A stretch of DNA of 64,000 nucleotides from Macadamia tetraphylla (Eukaryota > Streptophyta > Magnoliopsida > Proteales > Proteaceae): NCBI GenBank assembly GCA_022985045.1, contig CM040965.1, positions 60,025,329-60,089,328 of the forward strand, in the 5' to 3' direction. Both the position numbers and the translations under genes were made by a program. The notes below the pieces were generated by a model. The model saw only the letters and a program-made list of their open reading frames with translations. It ran no database searches and had not been told where the DNA came from. Below are positions 25,140 to 36,500 of this stretch, piece after piece; within the stretch, counting starts at the first letter, position 1, and the number at the start of each line of letters is the position of its first letter.

Positions 25140-25604
25140 TGATGGAATTTATAACATCATAATTCCTAAATCATAATAAGGATCTTGCCAATACACTATG
25201 AATCATTTCATTACAAGATGAGAAACGACATACCTTTCATCGTCGATGGCGTGTTGTTTCCATGGAACTTGATGCAACCATTGATGCCGTCTTTGCACGA
25301 ATGAGCAACCTTCTTTTTCTTCAATGGAGGTAGGTTTCTCCCCTTAGTATTTTCTCAATGTACTTCTCTAATGGGTGAGTTACTGTACAAGGTGGACCTA
25401 GTCTCTTTTAATAACACAATGCCTATCTCCCATTAAGGTAGGTCAATTAATTAGAGAACAAGTCTTTCCTATTTGCAACCAAACTAATATGATGGGTATC
25501 CTTAATGGAATCCAAGATAATTTGTAATCAAATCAAATATTGGATTTCCATAATAGAACTCAATCAATGGTCAATTGGGACAAACAAGGAAAATAAATCC
25601 TACA
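25140..25604 (-). repeat. 5' LTR of the old Copia element
   Basis: It pairs with 15186-15657. On the minus strand it begins TGTAGGATTTATTTTCC and ends CCATCA. It is followed on the plus strand by LINE sequence that continues the fragment broken off at 15185. Confidence 0.9.
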
Positions 25605-25945
25605 CTCCCAACTCTTGTTCTTTTGACAAGATTTGGAATGCTATTTTTTTTTATGTTAGTTTGAAGATTGGCTCTATCCGTCTGTCTTGTCAAAAATACC
25701 CCAAGGAATAGGTTCATTGTTCTTTCATAGGATTTCCCCCCACACCGACCCCAACCCCGACCCCCACACCCACACTTGATGTTCCCCATCCCTTAGTTTG
25801 GCCCCTTGGCCTTTGAGCCCCTTCTTTTTTGGGTCTTTGAGTTTTCTGTTTTTTGGCTCTCCCCTCCCCCATTTTTTTTACTTTTTATGTCCTTTTTCCG
25901 GGTAATGAATTATTTATTCATCTAAATATATATATATATATATAT
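25605..25945 (+). pseudogene. LINE remnant, right part with 3' end
   Basis: The frame NSCSFDKIWNAIFFYVSLKI continues the LINE C-terminus interrupted at 15185. It is followed by a C/T-rich 3' untranslated stretch, GGGTAATGAATTATTTATTCA, and a terminal TA repeat (25927-25946), a typical plant LINE tail. The joined left and right parts show the old Copia element inserted into a LINE. Confidence 0.6.
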
Positions 25946-26204
25946 ATTATAATTATTCAACAATTTTTTTTTTCTTCTAAAGATTTTCACACCATAGCAT
26001 TGGGTACCCATTAAATAAACGTGTCTTGTCTTTCCAATAAATCTATCGTCAGTTAAAAAACGCAGAAGAATATTAAAAATGAAAAAAAACAAGATACCAA
26101 GTAATTGAACATCTAAGAAGAAGCCCAAAGAAGATTGTTGCTGTTGCTTTGCTTTGTATCTTTTTTATGTTTTCTTTTTTTCCTTAATACAGAAATCAGA
26201 AATT

Positions 26205-26480
26205 ATGTAAACTGGACAAGTCTGCAATCAAATGGTTTTAGCTTGAAATTAGTCATTTAGAAGAAGAACGATACTTTAGGAGGAAAGAAAACATTCATCT
26301 TTTCATAACCAAGTCAATGGTATCCATAAGAATTTACCAGATGCCCACACCCAAACGCTAAATTCTTTTCATCCTACACCCACAAAAGCATTAATTTAGA
26401 GACAACCTGGAACTTGAAAATTTACAATTTCCCCTTAAGGCTAAGGAAGATGAGATGTAAGTTAATGGGCAAATGTCTTC
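26205..26480 (-). pseudogene. Fragment of RGLG 3' end, copy D1, adjoining the TNL
   Basis: It aligns with 38570-39000 of the RGLG gene: AAGTCTGCAATCAAAT at the last-exon acceptor, the intron with GAAAACATTCATCTTTTCATAACC, part of the first RING exon (CCACACCCAAACGCTAAATTC), and the intron ending near the previous exon donor (ACTTGATTCGGTT). The last exon's coding part and the second half of the first RING exon are deleted, so no RING could be made. Confidence 0.8.
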
Positions 26481-26481
26481 C

Positions 26482-27214
26482 TCACTTGATTCGGTTGATC
26501 AGCACTAAATAGAACTTACAAAAAAACGAAAAAAAATAAATAATAATAAAACAAGTAAAACAAAAAAATAAAACCTCATAAACCGGAGGGTTTCTCAGAT
26601 GCATTGGAAATTCAAGTGATCCAATTTTTTCTTTGGGTAGAACAAGCGGTCTCATTTGAATGCTTATCAATGCTTCAGAACTTTCCTGGTATAGATTTTC
26701 ATGCTCTGACGCAAGTAAGAATTGGCTATCTGACGCAGGTAAGAATTTCATGGTGTGCCTGTGCGGACGCATAGAAGAAATGGACCCCGATTTTCTTCGC
26801 CTCATCATTATCATGATCATGAACAAATCCAAAAGGGATGTTTCTCTGGAGTGAAACTATGATGATATCTCCATATCCTGCAATTGATTTCAAAACAAAA
26901 TTGGGTATCTTGATCACCCAAGTAGTCCTTTCATCTTGGTTACTAAGTGGAATATCATTTTTGTGGAACCATGTAGAATTCTTTGATTCATTACGAATGA
27001 TAACCTCTCCAATCAGACCACCACAGATCGAGAAATTTGAGGGTTGCGAGAAAAAAAAACATATAACCAACCCTTCAATCTCCATGTCACGAAGTTGAGG
27101 AACCTCACAAGATAATGAATGTGAATCGCTTTGGAAGTCGAACCACTCTGGAATCTCATTCCCACCTAATAAGAAGTGATCACTGACGTTTCCAATACCA
27201 TTTGATATGTATTC
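26482..27214 (-). pseudogene. TNL exon 5: post-LRR (C-JID-type) domain
   Basis: The exon starts after an AG at 27215-27216 and reads EYISNGIGNVSDHFLLGGNE, then IPEWFDFQ, a hallmark of the jelly-roll domain after the LRRs of plant TNLs. It ends KKIGVHFFYAS. The frame stops at 26726-26728, but the sequence continues in another frame (KFLPASDSQFLLASEHENL) that matches the fragment at 10.37-10.51 kb, so a frameshift lies between. A 24-bp imperfect tandem duplication (26706-26729 and 26730-26753) sits at the break and may be its cause. Confidence 0.8.
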
Positions 27215-27536
27215 CTGTCCATCAACCAATCGAATCATAATCGTTATAGTTTACCCAAAAAAAATCAAATCATGTTATTTATAGAAATAATTAATTTTTT
27301 TATTTGAAGCCAAGCGTGACAAGATTTTAAAAAGTGGGATCCTGAACGGAATCGATCAGGATTCAGGAATCCATTAAATTCGGCAAGATTCTTTTTAACT
27401 CCAGTTTTGGAATGTGGATTGGCAGCTCCGGCATGCCGGAATCAGGATGCTGACTCTCATCCCAATTGGCCCCAATTCATTCCGGTCTTTTGAAATTGCA
27501 AGTGTTGAGAGAGGGAGAGAGAAAGAAAGGACCAAC

Positions 27537-27956
27537 CTTAAAGATTCTCTTCTTGACAAAACTTTTCAATTTGACACACCCATGTAATCTTACAGCCGCT
27601 GCAGACATCAAACCTTCTAAACCCTTGATTTCATTCAGCTTTTCAGAGTATGAAAGATCTAGCATCAGTAGGTGCGTCAAGTTTGACATACTTGGTAACC
27701 TTCTCAACTCTATGCAAAATGATGCATAAAGATGATGCAAACTCGATGGAAGCATTGGGAGTGATTCAAGTCGATAGCAATGCTCTAATGCCAAGTATAC
27801 AAGTTTCTTAAGACGATCAATGCTTTCATGAACTTCAACCAAATTCTCACAACCACTGAGAATCAGTCTCTCAAGATTTGGGAGTCCTGAGAAGTCTGGC
27901 ACACGGGTTAGGTAGGGAGAATGACAAAGATTGAGTTCCTTCAATCTTGTGACATA
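27537..27956 (-). pseudogene. TNL exon 4: leucine-rich repeats
   Basis: It reads LKELNLCHSPYLTRVPDF, SGLPNLERLILSGCENLVEV, LVYLALEHCYRLESLPMLP and further units, the standard TNL LRR consensus, and ends before GTTGGT. The obvious acceptor at 27957-27958 gives a phase clash with exon 3; an AG 11 nt further in restores phase. The frame is open through the exon. Confidence 0.8.
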
Positions 27957-28044
27957 CTGGAAGATGGGAAAAAATTAGTTTTCACAAACTATTTATTGGT
28001 AAAACTCGAATAAATATAAGAAAACTCATAAAATTGTGATATAC

Positions 28045-28354
28045 CTTAGTTCCTTCCAAACTTCTTTAAGTTTGCTCTTTTGCATGTCAAGAATGACAAG
28101 ATTCCCCAGAAGAAAATTATTTGGTATATATTCGAAGGGGAATCCTTTCCAACTAACCCACATTAACTTTCTAAAACAATAAAACTGCTCCAGAAGAGAA
28201 TCTGCTCCATCCATTTTGAATTTGACACAACCATCAACTTGAGTAATCTCATATTAGGCATTTTAGAAAATCCTTCAATGTTCAGTGGGCCAAACTGTTC
28301 CACTTCAGGATATCCATACCAGTTTAGTTGAAGGCCTTCAACTACATCAGTTCC
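28045..28354 (-). pseudogene. TNL exon 3: NB-LRR linker and first LRR
   Basis: It starts GTDVVEGLQLNWYGYPEVEQ after a TTTATCAG acceptor and includes FSKMPNMRLLKL. It then changes frame and continues DSLLEQFYCFRKLMWVSWKG and FPFEYIPNNF up to WKEL. The shift lies near 28236-28242. The length of 310 nt matches the usual third TNL exon. Confidence 0.8.
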
Positions 28355-28399
28355 CTGATAAAAGAGAGAAATTAAGAAGAAGAGGAAAATGCTAAAAAG

Positions 28400-28656
28400 G
28401 ACAATGTGTGTGTGTGCATGTACATGCTTGTGTGTGTGTGGTTGTGTGAGCTTTTGTGCGTGTGTGTGTGTCATGCGCATGCTTGTGCAAGCTTTTCTCT
28501 GTGTCCGCGTGTGTGTGCATGCTTGTGCGAGCTTTAGGGTGTGTGTGTGCCATGTGCTGCTTGTTCGAGCTTGTGTGTGTGCCGCATGCGCATGCTTGTG
28601 CTAGCTTGTGTGTGTGTGTGTGCGCTTGTGCAAGTTTTTGTGAACAGATCTTTGTG

Positions 28657-28692
<36 letters not shown>
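28400..28692. repeat. GT-rich microsatellite/minisatellite in TNL intron 2
   Basis: Alternating TG runs are separated by GCATGCTTGTG(C/T)GAGCTT-type spacers and end in a pure GT run (about 28657-28691). Open frames here are His/Thr/Cys-rich artefacts. The coding-strand reading is CA-rich. Confidence 0.9.
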
Positions 28693-28694
<2 letters not shown>

Positions 28695-28793
28695 CTTCTT
28701 AAATGAAAACGTTGACAATTTTCTTACCTACTTGCTAATAGTCTTACAATTTTCATAATGGATAAGAGATATATATGTGTTACTAATACTTAC

Positions 28794-29891
28794 AGAGAGG
28801 TTTATCAATGCATCAATGGCATCGGCATCATCCCATAATCTACTACGTCCTCCAGGCGTCTGAGGAGATTGTTTGCGGACAATTTCCCTTCCCATGTCTC
28901 GAATAAGGTCATGCATGCATAGACTGCCATATTCATCAATTGTTACCAGAGACCTCTCTGTGAGAAGTTTAATTCCAGCTTCTCCGCCCAGACCACAAGC
29001 ATCTAGAATTGTACTTACAAAATTTTTATCCTCTCCAATGAAAAGCATGATATATCAAGGAATATAGTCCGGTTGAAATGATCTAATGCATTATAACTTA
29101 TTTCAAGTTTTTCCAAAATCCGATCATTGGGTATCTTTCTCAATTTCTTCAATTCAATTTCCCACTCAATTGGACTTCTTTTGTATAGAAGAGAACCCAA
29201 AATCACAAGAGCTAATGGAAGGCTCCCTGCATAATGTATTACATCATTTGAGAGCTTCACATAGTCTTGTAATGGATGCTCTTGTCGAAAGGCATGGCAA
29301 CTGAAGAGTTGAAGGGATTCATTACGATTCATTGTCTTGACTTTATATTTTTCATCCACATCAAGCCTATTTAGCAAATGTTCATCTCTAGTCGTTATGA
29401 TGATTCGACTTCCTGGACCAAACCAATCATGCCTTCCAACCAATTTATAGAATTGCTCTGTATTCTCCACATCATCAAGAACAACAAGAACTCTTTTACA
29501 GCAAAGACGTTCTTTAATAATAATGATTCCTTGGTCTTCATTGTATATGTTTATGTCTATTTTCTTCAAGACATCAGAGAGAAGCTGTTTTTGTAAGAGA
29601 GCTAAACCCTTATGTTGGCTTGAAACCTCTCTAACATTAGCAAGAAAGCTACTACCTTCAAATCTTTCAAACATGTGGTTATAAATGGCCTTCGCTATAG
29701 TGGTCTTACCTATTCCACCAGAGCCGTAAATCCCTATGATGCGAACAACATCTAATCCATTTTTTAGGAAACAGCCTATGCGCTCAATGTGGGCATTTAG
29801 CCCAATTGGATATTCGGCAACATCCAAGTGTGTCTGGTTCACTATTGTTAACACTTCTCCAACAATTTTCTTTATAAGCTCCGCCTGATGC
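28794..29891 (-). pseudogene. TNL exon 2: NB-ARC domain
   Basis: The NB-ARC domain binds ADP/ATP and switches the receptor. Visible motifs in order are P-loop GIYGSGGIGKTT, RNBS-A FLANVREVS, kinase-2 KRVLVVLDDV, RNBS-B GSRIIITTRDEHLL, GLPL as GSLPLALVILGS, RNBS-D IFLDISCF and MHD as MHDLIRDMGREIV. The frame breaks directly after IFLDISCF by one missing T in a T-run (29040-29046) and resumes FIGEDKNFVSTILDACG. The exon joins exon 1 in phase (split Gly codon) and ends before GTAAGT at 28793. Confidence 0.9.
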
Positions 29892-30158
29892 CTGACCATA
29901 TAAGATACAAACAAAGAAAAAAAAAAAAAAAGGGTATAATTAATGAATGGATTACAATGGTTTATGGTTTGTATCACATATCTGCCAATATGTATCGGTA
30001 CAGGATGGGGCTGTATTGCCCCGTCCTGGTTGAATTGAAAATTTGGGATCCCCAAATGTGAAAATCCATGGTAGATAGAACTAATAAACTGCTCTAGCCA
30101 AATAATAAAGTAGTAAACATAGAAGAAATGAAAGCAATTAATTCATCAAGAGACTTAC

Positions 30159-30703
30159 CCATCTGCAACATTTCTTTGATCCCACCCTGCCATTTCTGCA
30201 GCTTCTGTGAGAGCAGTCCTCCACGTCTTCACCTTCTCCATCTCATGATCCTTGAAACGCTCTTCGTGTTCTTTAAATGCCTCTTCATATATTCCACTCT
30301 GTTTCCTGACATTCGAGGGATCCACCTTGAAGAAAACAGGAAAAACCTTTTCCATTCGGCCATTTTTATTGCAATCGAGGATCTGGACCAGCTCAGTAAG
30401 GCACCAGGTGGAAAAAGCATAATTCTGGGAGAAGACGATGATGGCAATCCTAGAACCTTCGATAGCTTCCATGAGTTGGGAAGATAGAACTGCTCCTTTG
30501 TTCAGCTCTTCGTTGTCTCTAAAGGTGCGAATCCCATCCTGGACCAAGTCTTTAAATAGAAAATCAGTGAAATCCTTGCGATTGTCCTGACCGCAAAAAT
30601 TCAAGAACACATCATACTTCCACGGACGACGGGAGCGAGAAGAGGCTCCTCCTCCTCCTCCTCCTCCTCGTCGTCCGTAGGTTATCATCTCGACAGACAT
30701 CAT
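30159..30703 (-). CDS. TNL exon 1: TIR domain
   Basis: The start is the first ATG in frame at 30701-30703; an Arg/Gly-rich leader precedes the domain. TIR motifs are KYDVFLNFCGQDNRKDFTDF, GIRTFRDNEELNKG, IAIIVFSQNYAFSTWCLTEL and VFPVFFKVDPSNVRKQSG. The catalytic Glu of plant TIR NADases, in the WCLxEL motif, is present. The usual FRGED is FCGQD here, a mild departure. The exon ends at GG before GTAAGT (30158). This exon has no break and could by itself encode a TIR-only protein if intron 1 is read through. Confidence 0.9.
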
Positions 30704-30727
30704 CGACAAAGGATCGAAGCTCTTCTA

Positions 30728-30776
30728 TTACCCAGAGAGAGAGAGAGAGAGAGAGAGGAGCGAGTGAGAGAGAGAG
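30728..30776. repeat. GA repeats in the TNL 5' leader
   Basis: Two AG runs separated by GAGCGAGTG lie 25-75 bp upstream of the TIR start codon, giving a CT-rich leader on the coding strand. Confidence 0.85.
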
Positions 30777-30784
30777 ATCGCCGC

Positions 30785-30795
30785 CTTATTTATCG
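30785..30795 (-). promoter_or_regulatory. Possible TATA element of the TNL gene
   Basis: The minus strand reads GATAAATAAGG about 80 bp before the ATG. That spacing would leave a leader of roughly 50 nt beginning in the CT-rich repeat. This is position and match only. Confidence 0.35.
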
Positions 30796-30799
30796 GAAG

Positions 30800-31728
30800 G
30801 AACCATGATGCGTCGTTTCCGCGTCAGGATCACAGGATATTTTGGAGGGGTTGGTCCATATCGATCCATCGATACTGGATCGGCCTGGCCAATCCAGAAT
30901 CTCCCAGATACCTCAAACCATGCTCTTGAGTCTTAGAGTCTTGAGTCTTGAGTCCCACCGACACCACTCCGCTAAACGACTGTCTGTTTGGTCTCTTCAT
31001 ATGTTTTACTCCATGTGGAAACTGAAAACAAGTTTTTTCTTTTTTGTTAAAACTTTTTATTTTGATTTACATTACTGAATAAGTAATTACAATATTACAC
31101 GACTCTTGGAGCTTATTCTTTTAACATTCTATTACAATTTTGAGGATTGTGCCATGTAAAAAGAAAGCAATGCATAAATTCATTTTTTTATTAAAAAAAA
31201 TCTAACAGGTCGCCCAGACTGGTGTAGGTCAAAAAGACTGCTGCCTCTTACTGTGAAATTCGATTGACTGTTTGTATGTGATCGTATGAATAAACATCCA
31301 AAACCTGTATTTTTGCTTTTAAATATATCATCTTCACCAATGTAATGACAAGAAATTAGACATGTGTTAGATGCTCACCTCCTTTTTGCCATTCACTAAA
31401 ATGCTCCCATTGGTTCGCACATCCTTGGCGTTTTCTACACCAAGATCTCTAGGGTTCTTCACCCAAAATTTTGAAAGGAAAAACAAATGAGAAAGGTTTT
31501 TGTATTCAAAGAGCACGGCCATTTTTCTCCACATGATGCGTCAAATAAAGGGAGGGTTTGGTCATTTCGACTAGGAATTTATGCCATACAAGAGTCATGA
31601 AAGCCAATCATGCACTCGCACAACCTAATGAGTAATAAGCTACATAAAAACTTTCGCTAAAATAAAATAAAATACCAAGCAACTGAATTATCTTAGAAGG
31701 CCTCAAGCTACAATACAGCAAAGAGACA
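30800..31728. other. Intergenic between TNL and young Copia element
   Basis: No coding sequence was recognised. The last part (31670-31728) resembles 14795-14850 (CTTAGAAG(G/T)CCTCAAGCTA and CAAAGAGAC), which links this flank to the duplicated blocks at 8-15 kb. Confidence 0.5.
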
Positions 31729-31729
31729 T

Positions 31730-32182
31730 TGTAAGAATATTCTCTAGAATATTCTCTATTATTGTCCCATATATGTAATTAGGTTATTGACCGATACTAA
31801 TCTCATAGAATTGGATTCTAAATAAAAAACTCACTCCTCGTCAAATTAGGGAATAGAGTCCTACCCTAATTTGCACACCTTGATGGGAGGATGCAAAACT
31901 TTATATAATAGGACTCTAGGTCCTCCTCCTACCCTAACGTCATTCTCATTATTGGTTCCATCACCAAGAGAGCATTAAGTGAGCTAGTGGGAGAAACCTA
32001 GAAGATCCATTGTGTTCGTGATAGGGATTACAGGAATAAAGATACAGGAAGAATATAATGACGGTAAATTCTTCACAGTCGATGATGAACGGTATGCGTC
32101 AACCCTTATAGTTTAATTTTGTGATTCAATGATTGTATGGTAAGATCCTATCAGTTGTTATTAATAGGAACAACATCCTTCA
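31730..32182 (+). repeat. 5' LTR of the young Copia element
   Basis: It starts TG and ends CA, and contains a TTTATATAATAGG stretch near 31901 that may serve as TATA. It carries the 12-bp duplication absent from the 3' LTR. Confidence 0.95.
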
Positions 32183-32184
32183 AG

Positions 32185-32195
32185 TGGTATCAGAG
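32185..32195 (+). other. Primer-binding site, initiator tRNA-Met
   Basis: TGGTATCAGAG starts two bases after the 5' LTR; it is the common Copia primer site. Confidence 0.9.
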
Positions 32196-33492
32196 GAGTA
32201 TGGTTACGCCAATACGTTCTTGAATCACATGGAGAGTACTGTTTATGAATGGTATTTAGTACTGTTCATGAATAATACCCATTTTATGTTAAAGAAGGTG
32301 GGTGAGGTTCGGTCATCATTTCACAAGATCTGAATCGTCTTGTTCATTTACACAATACCGATACTATTCATGGTACTATTCACAAACAGTACCGATACTG
32401 TTCATGAACAGTGCCGATTAATATTCATGACAGTACTCGACCCATATTATGTTTGTATGATCCGATTGATCGGATCGATTTGAATGGGATGAATTGTATT
32501 AATTTTGATATTAATCCATATGATTTATGACCAATATTATACGATCAATTGCAAAATCTTCTTTATGTTATTTGTATGGACTCACAAGTATTGAAAAGAT
32601 TAAACTCTAATTGTAAATTAGGGTTTATTTGTTATACTTTACCCAAGGGTTTATTTTGAATAATGTAATTTAGGATTTTGGGTTTGTGGCACCCTACTTA
32701 AAAAAAAAAAAAAAAAAAAAACCCATATGAGGGGTTTAATAAACTAAACCCATTATGTAAGCCCATCTTCTCTTTATGCCTTATTTCTGATTCTAATCAT
32801 AATAGATATGGTTTTTTTGTACTCTCTACTTAAGTTTCTACATATTTCATGGATTGTACATCTATTTCTACTTATGCTCTATATTACCAACTGAATTTCT
32901 ATGTTTTTAGAATACTTTTATGGTAGAAATAGATAGAAATTGATGTTGTCTATGTCTTTATACATTATTTTAGAATACCTATGATGCTTGGATGACAATT
33001 TATGTTAAATTTAAATTGAAAGTGTATAATTCTCAATTTTAAATGCGTTTGGGGCATCAATGATTATGTGATTAAGTTGAATGGGAATATCCATAAGTAC
33101 ACTTTTTTCTTGATCACAATAATTATATATGTTGGCCTTAAACATAATCGAGTCACACATTCAATTTAAATTTCAAACTTTAGGGTCTTATGATGATTGT
33201 TATGTAATGGTCAAGATAGAATGGAAATATCCGCAGGTATACATTCTTGATTGACTGCGTTGATCTATATATGATAGTTTAACAGTTAAATGGGATGGGA
33301 ATATCCACAGGTATACATCTTATTTGACCATTTTGATGACTTAAATTTTTTACCCTAATGATGTCTTCCATCTAATGTAAAGTGAACCATTAGCATGTTA
33401 TCATCTCGATCCCACATGATAGATTGTAATGATGCAATATGTTACTTTTCTAGAATTTTAATATTCTATTATTGAAACTCAAAGCATAATGA
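32196..33492 (+). other. Copia leader with internal repeats
   Basis: This is the untranslated leader. TACTGTTCATGAA-type repeats occur at 32235-32430, an A-run lies at 32701-32720, and three GGAATATCC(A/G)(C/T)A(A/G)GTA(C/T)AC units occur near 33088, 33222 and 33297. The latter recur in the leader of the old element. Confidence 0.7.
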
Positions 33493-33501
33493 TTGATAGA
33501 C

Positions 33502-36500
33502 ATGTATTATTTACTCTTATTCATAGGTTCAACACCTATCCCTATTTCGAATAACGTGCAACTTTTGAATGGATCAAACTTTAATGACTGGCATGAAGAA
33601 CTTATTTATTACCTTGCTGCCATGGATCATGATTATGCCTTGCGTAATGAGAAACCTGCTGCTTTCACTGATGAGAGCACTGATAATGAGGTTACATTAC
33701 ATAATTGGTGGGAGCCTTCCAACCGTCTTTGCCTTTTATATATCAAGAAGACGATTAGCAAGACTATCAAAAGCTCCATACCAACTTCTGAAAATGCAAA
33801 GGAATACCTAATCAATTTAGATAACCGTTTTGCTACTGCTGATAAATCTTTGGCTGGGACTTTGATGACCAAACTAATAACAATGAAGTATACTGGTACT
33901 AATGGGATAGGGGACCATATCTCTGAAATGACAAGTATCTGTGCACAACTAAAACCCCTCGAATTGATAATGAATGAAGGTTGCCTTGTCCAAATCATTC
34001 TAACTTCACTTCCTCCTCGTTTTGGAGCATTCAAGATCCACTACAATACAAATAAAGATAAGTGGACTCTGAATGAACTTCAGAGTATGTGCGTCCAAGA
34101 GGAAAGGAGATTGAATGACGAGGGAGGCCAAGAGGTCAATTTTGTATCCAACCAGAATAAAAGGAAGAGAGAAAATTTTAAAAAGTACAATGCATCAAAG
34201 AAAGTCTCCAATCCAAAGTATGATGACAAGGAAAAGAAAACTAACAAGTTGAAGTGTTTCTTCTATAAGAAAGTAGGACACCTTCAGAAAGACTGTCAAA
34301 AATGCAAGACTTGGTTCGAAAAGAAGGGTAATGATTCTATCCTAGTATGTTTTCAAACCAATCTTGTTGATGTTCCTTGTAATACTTGGTGGATTGATTC
34401 AGGAGCAACTGTTCATATTTCTAATTCTATGCAGGGCTTTCTTACAACCCGGAAACCAAATCAAAGTGAGAGCATCGTCTACATGGAAAACCAGCAAGAG
34501 TTTGAAGTTCGATCCATCGGTACTTATAGACTCATTTTGGACACCGGATTCCAGTTGGACCTTATGGATACTCTTTACGTTCCTTCTATTTCTAGAAATT
34601 TAGTTTCGTTATCTAGACTTGATTGTGAAGGTTTTAAGTTTAATTTTGGTGATAAGGTTGTGAACGTTTTTAAAGACACCAATCTAGTTTGCACTGGATA
34701 TTTATGTGATAGTCTTTATAAACTTAATTTGGATTCTAATTTTTCTAAATCCATTCTTGCACTGCATGTGAATGTTGGATCAAAGCATAAATCCAACAAT
34801 GATGATTCCTCATCTCTATGGTATAGACGTTTAGGTCATATTTCTAGACCTAGAATGGAGAGGTTAGTGAAGCATCAAATATTGTCAAATTTAGACTTCA
34901 CTGATTTCACCACTTGTATAGATTGCATCAAAGGTAAGCAATCTAAGACAAATAAAGTTACTGCCAAAAGGACCAATTCACTTCTGGAATTGATACACAC
35001 TGACATTTGTGGCCATTTTGATCCTTGTATAACTGGTGAAAAATATTTCATCACCTTCATTGATGATTACTCACGATATTGTTATGTCTACTTATTAAAA
35101 GAAAAATCTGATGCTTTAAATGCTTTTGAAGTGTTCTGTGCTGAAGTCGAAAATAAGTTAGATAGAAATATTAAAACTGTGAGATCTGATAGAGCAGACA
35201 TACTGATGTAGGGCAAAGTGAAGGACCATTTGCCCGATTTCTTAAGTTGAAGGGTATAACCCCCGAATACACAACTCCTGGTACACCTGAACAAAATGGA
35301 GTTGCAGAAAGACACAATCGTACCATCACAGATATGGTACGTAGCATGATGAACAACTCCTCATTGCCTGAATTCTTGTGGAGCGAAGCATTAAAAACAG
35401 CTGTGTATATCTTAAACCGGGTTCCTAGTAAGTCAGTTCCTAAAACTCCTTACTAGTTATGGAATGGAAGGAAACCTAGTTTAGGGCATTTACATGTATG
35501 TGGCTGTCCTGCTGAAGCTAGATTGTACAATCCACATGAAAGAAAACTTGACCCTAAAACCATAAGTTGTTACTTTATTGGTTATTGTCAGTGGTCAAAG
35601 GGTTACATGTTTTATGCACCAACACACGCATCGAATTGTGGAAACTCGAATCGCTAGATTCTTAGAGGATGGTAACATTAGCGGGAGTGAGAAACCACGT
35701 AATGTGGTATTTGAAGAACATCAAATTTCTTTACCGACTTATGTACATCGTGATAACATTGTTGTTCCACGGGTGACTGTTTATAATGATCTAGTAGAAC
35801 AACAAACTATAGAAGATGTACATATTCATCATGATGATGTTGTCCCACAGGTAACTATTGAAAATGATCCTATGGAACAACAAACTATTGAAGATGTATC
35901 ACTCCATGATGTAGTTACCACTGATAATACTATGAATGTTTCTCAACTGGAAATTCAAAGAAGACCTCAGAGGTTTCGAAGGTCTGCTATTCCTGATGAC
36001 TATATAGTATATCTCCAAGAATTAGAGTTTGATATTAGAATCAAGAATGACCCATTAACCTTTTCACAGGCCATAAACGATAATGATTCTCTTAAATGGG
36101 TAGATGCCATGAAAGATGAGATGAAGTCCATGAGTGACAATGATGTCTGGGATCTCATTCAATTACCAACGGGCTTTAAGGCGATTAATAGTAAATGAGT
36201 TTTTAAAACCAAACGCGACTCGAAGGGTAATATTGAGAGACATAAAGCTAGACTAGTTGCAAAGGGATTCACTCAGAAAGAAGGCATTGATTACCATGAA
36301 ACCTTCTCTCCTATCTCTAAGAAGGATTCTCTAAGAATCATATTGGCATTAGTAGCTCATTATGATTTAGAGCTTCACCAAATGGATGTGAAAACTGCAT
36401 TCTTGAATGGGGATTTAGATGAGGAAGTCTACATGAACCAACCTGAGGGATTTAGTGATCAAGGAAAATAAAATCTAGTGTGCAAACTTAAGAAATCCAT

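Larger units (their letters stand above)
15186..25604 (-). mobile_element. Old, decayed Ty1/Copia element on the minus strand
   Basis: Two direct repeats of about 470 bp (15186-15657 and 25140-25604) begin TGATGGAATTTATAAC and end AAATCCTACA. On the minus strand the element starts at 25604. A degenerate tRNA-Met primer site follows the 5' LTR at about 25127-25139, and a polypurine-type tract precedes the 3' LTR at 15658-15675, closely matching the tract of the Copia element at 38 kb. CTCC flanks both ends, a 4-bp (possibly 5-bp) target duplication. Integrase and RNase H relics read on the minus strand at 21042-21344 and 19373-19430. The element is interrupted by a solo LTR (16534-19367) and contains a GRF-zinc-finger gene in its leader. 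No intact frame remains. Confidence 0.9.
26482..30703 (-). pseudogene. TIR-NBS-LRR (TNL) resistance gene, five exons, frameshifted
   Basis: TNL proteins are intracellular immune receptors; their TIR domains act as NADases on activation and signal through EDS1. The minus strand shows the classic TNL exon order: TIR (30159-30703), NB-ARC (28794-29891), a short LRR-start exon (28045-28354), an LRR exon (27537-27956) and a post-LRR C-terminal exon (about 26482-27214). Splice sites are canonical and the phases of exons 1-2, 2-3 and 4-5 fit. The P-loop, kinase-2, RNBS-B, GLPL and MHD motifs are all present. At least three single-base-type frameshifts break it: at about 29040-29046 in NB-ARC, 28236-28242 in exon 3 and 26725-26755 in the last exon. 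The exon 3-4 junction fits only with an acceptor 11 nt inside the obvious one. I infer a recently decayed gene; sequencing error at three sites is less likely. Confidence 0.85.

Noticed and set aside
28389..28758. Cys/Val-rich and His/Thr-rich frames on both strands
   Set aside because: They are translations of the GT/CA repeat in TNL intron 2.
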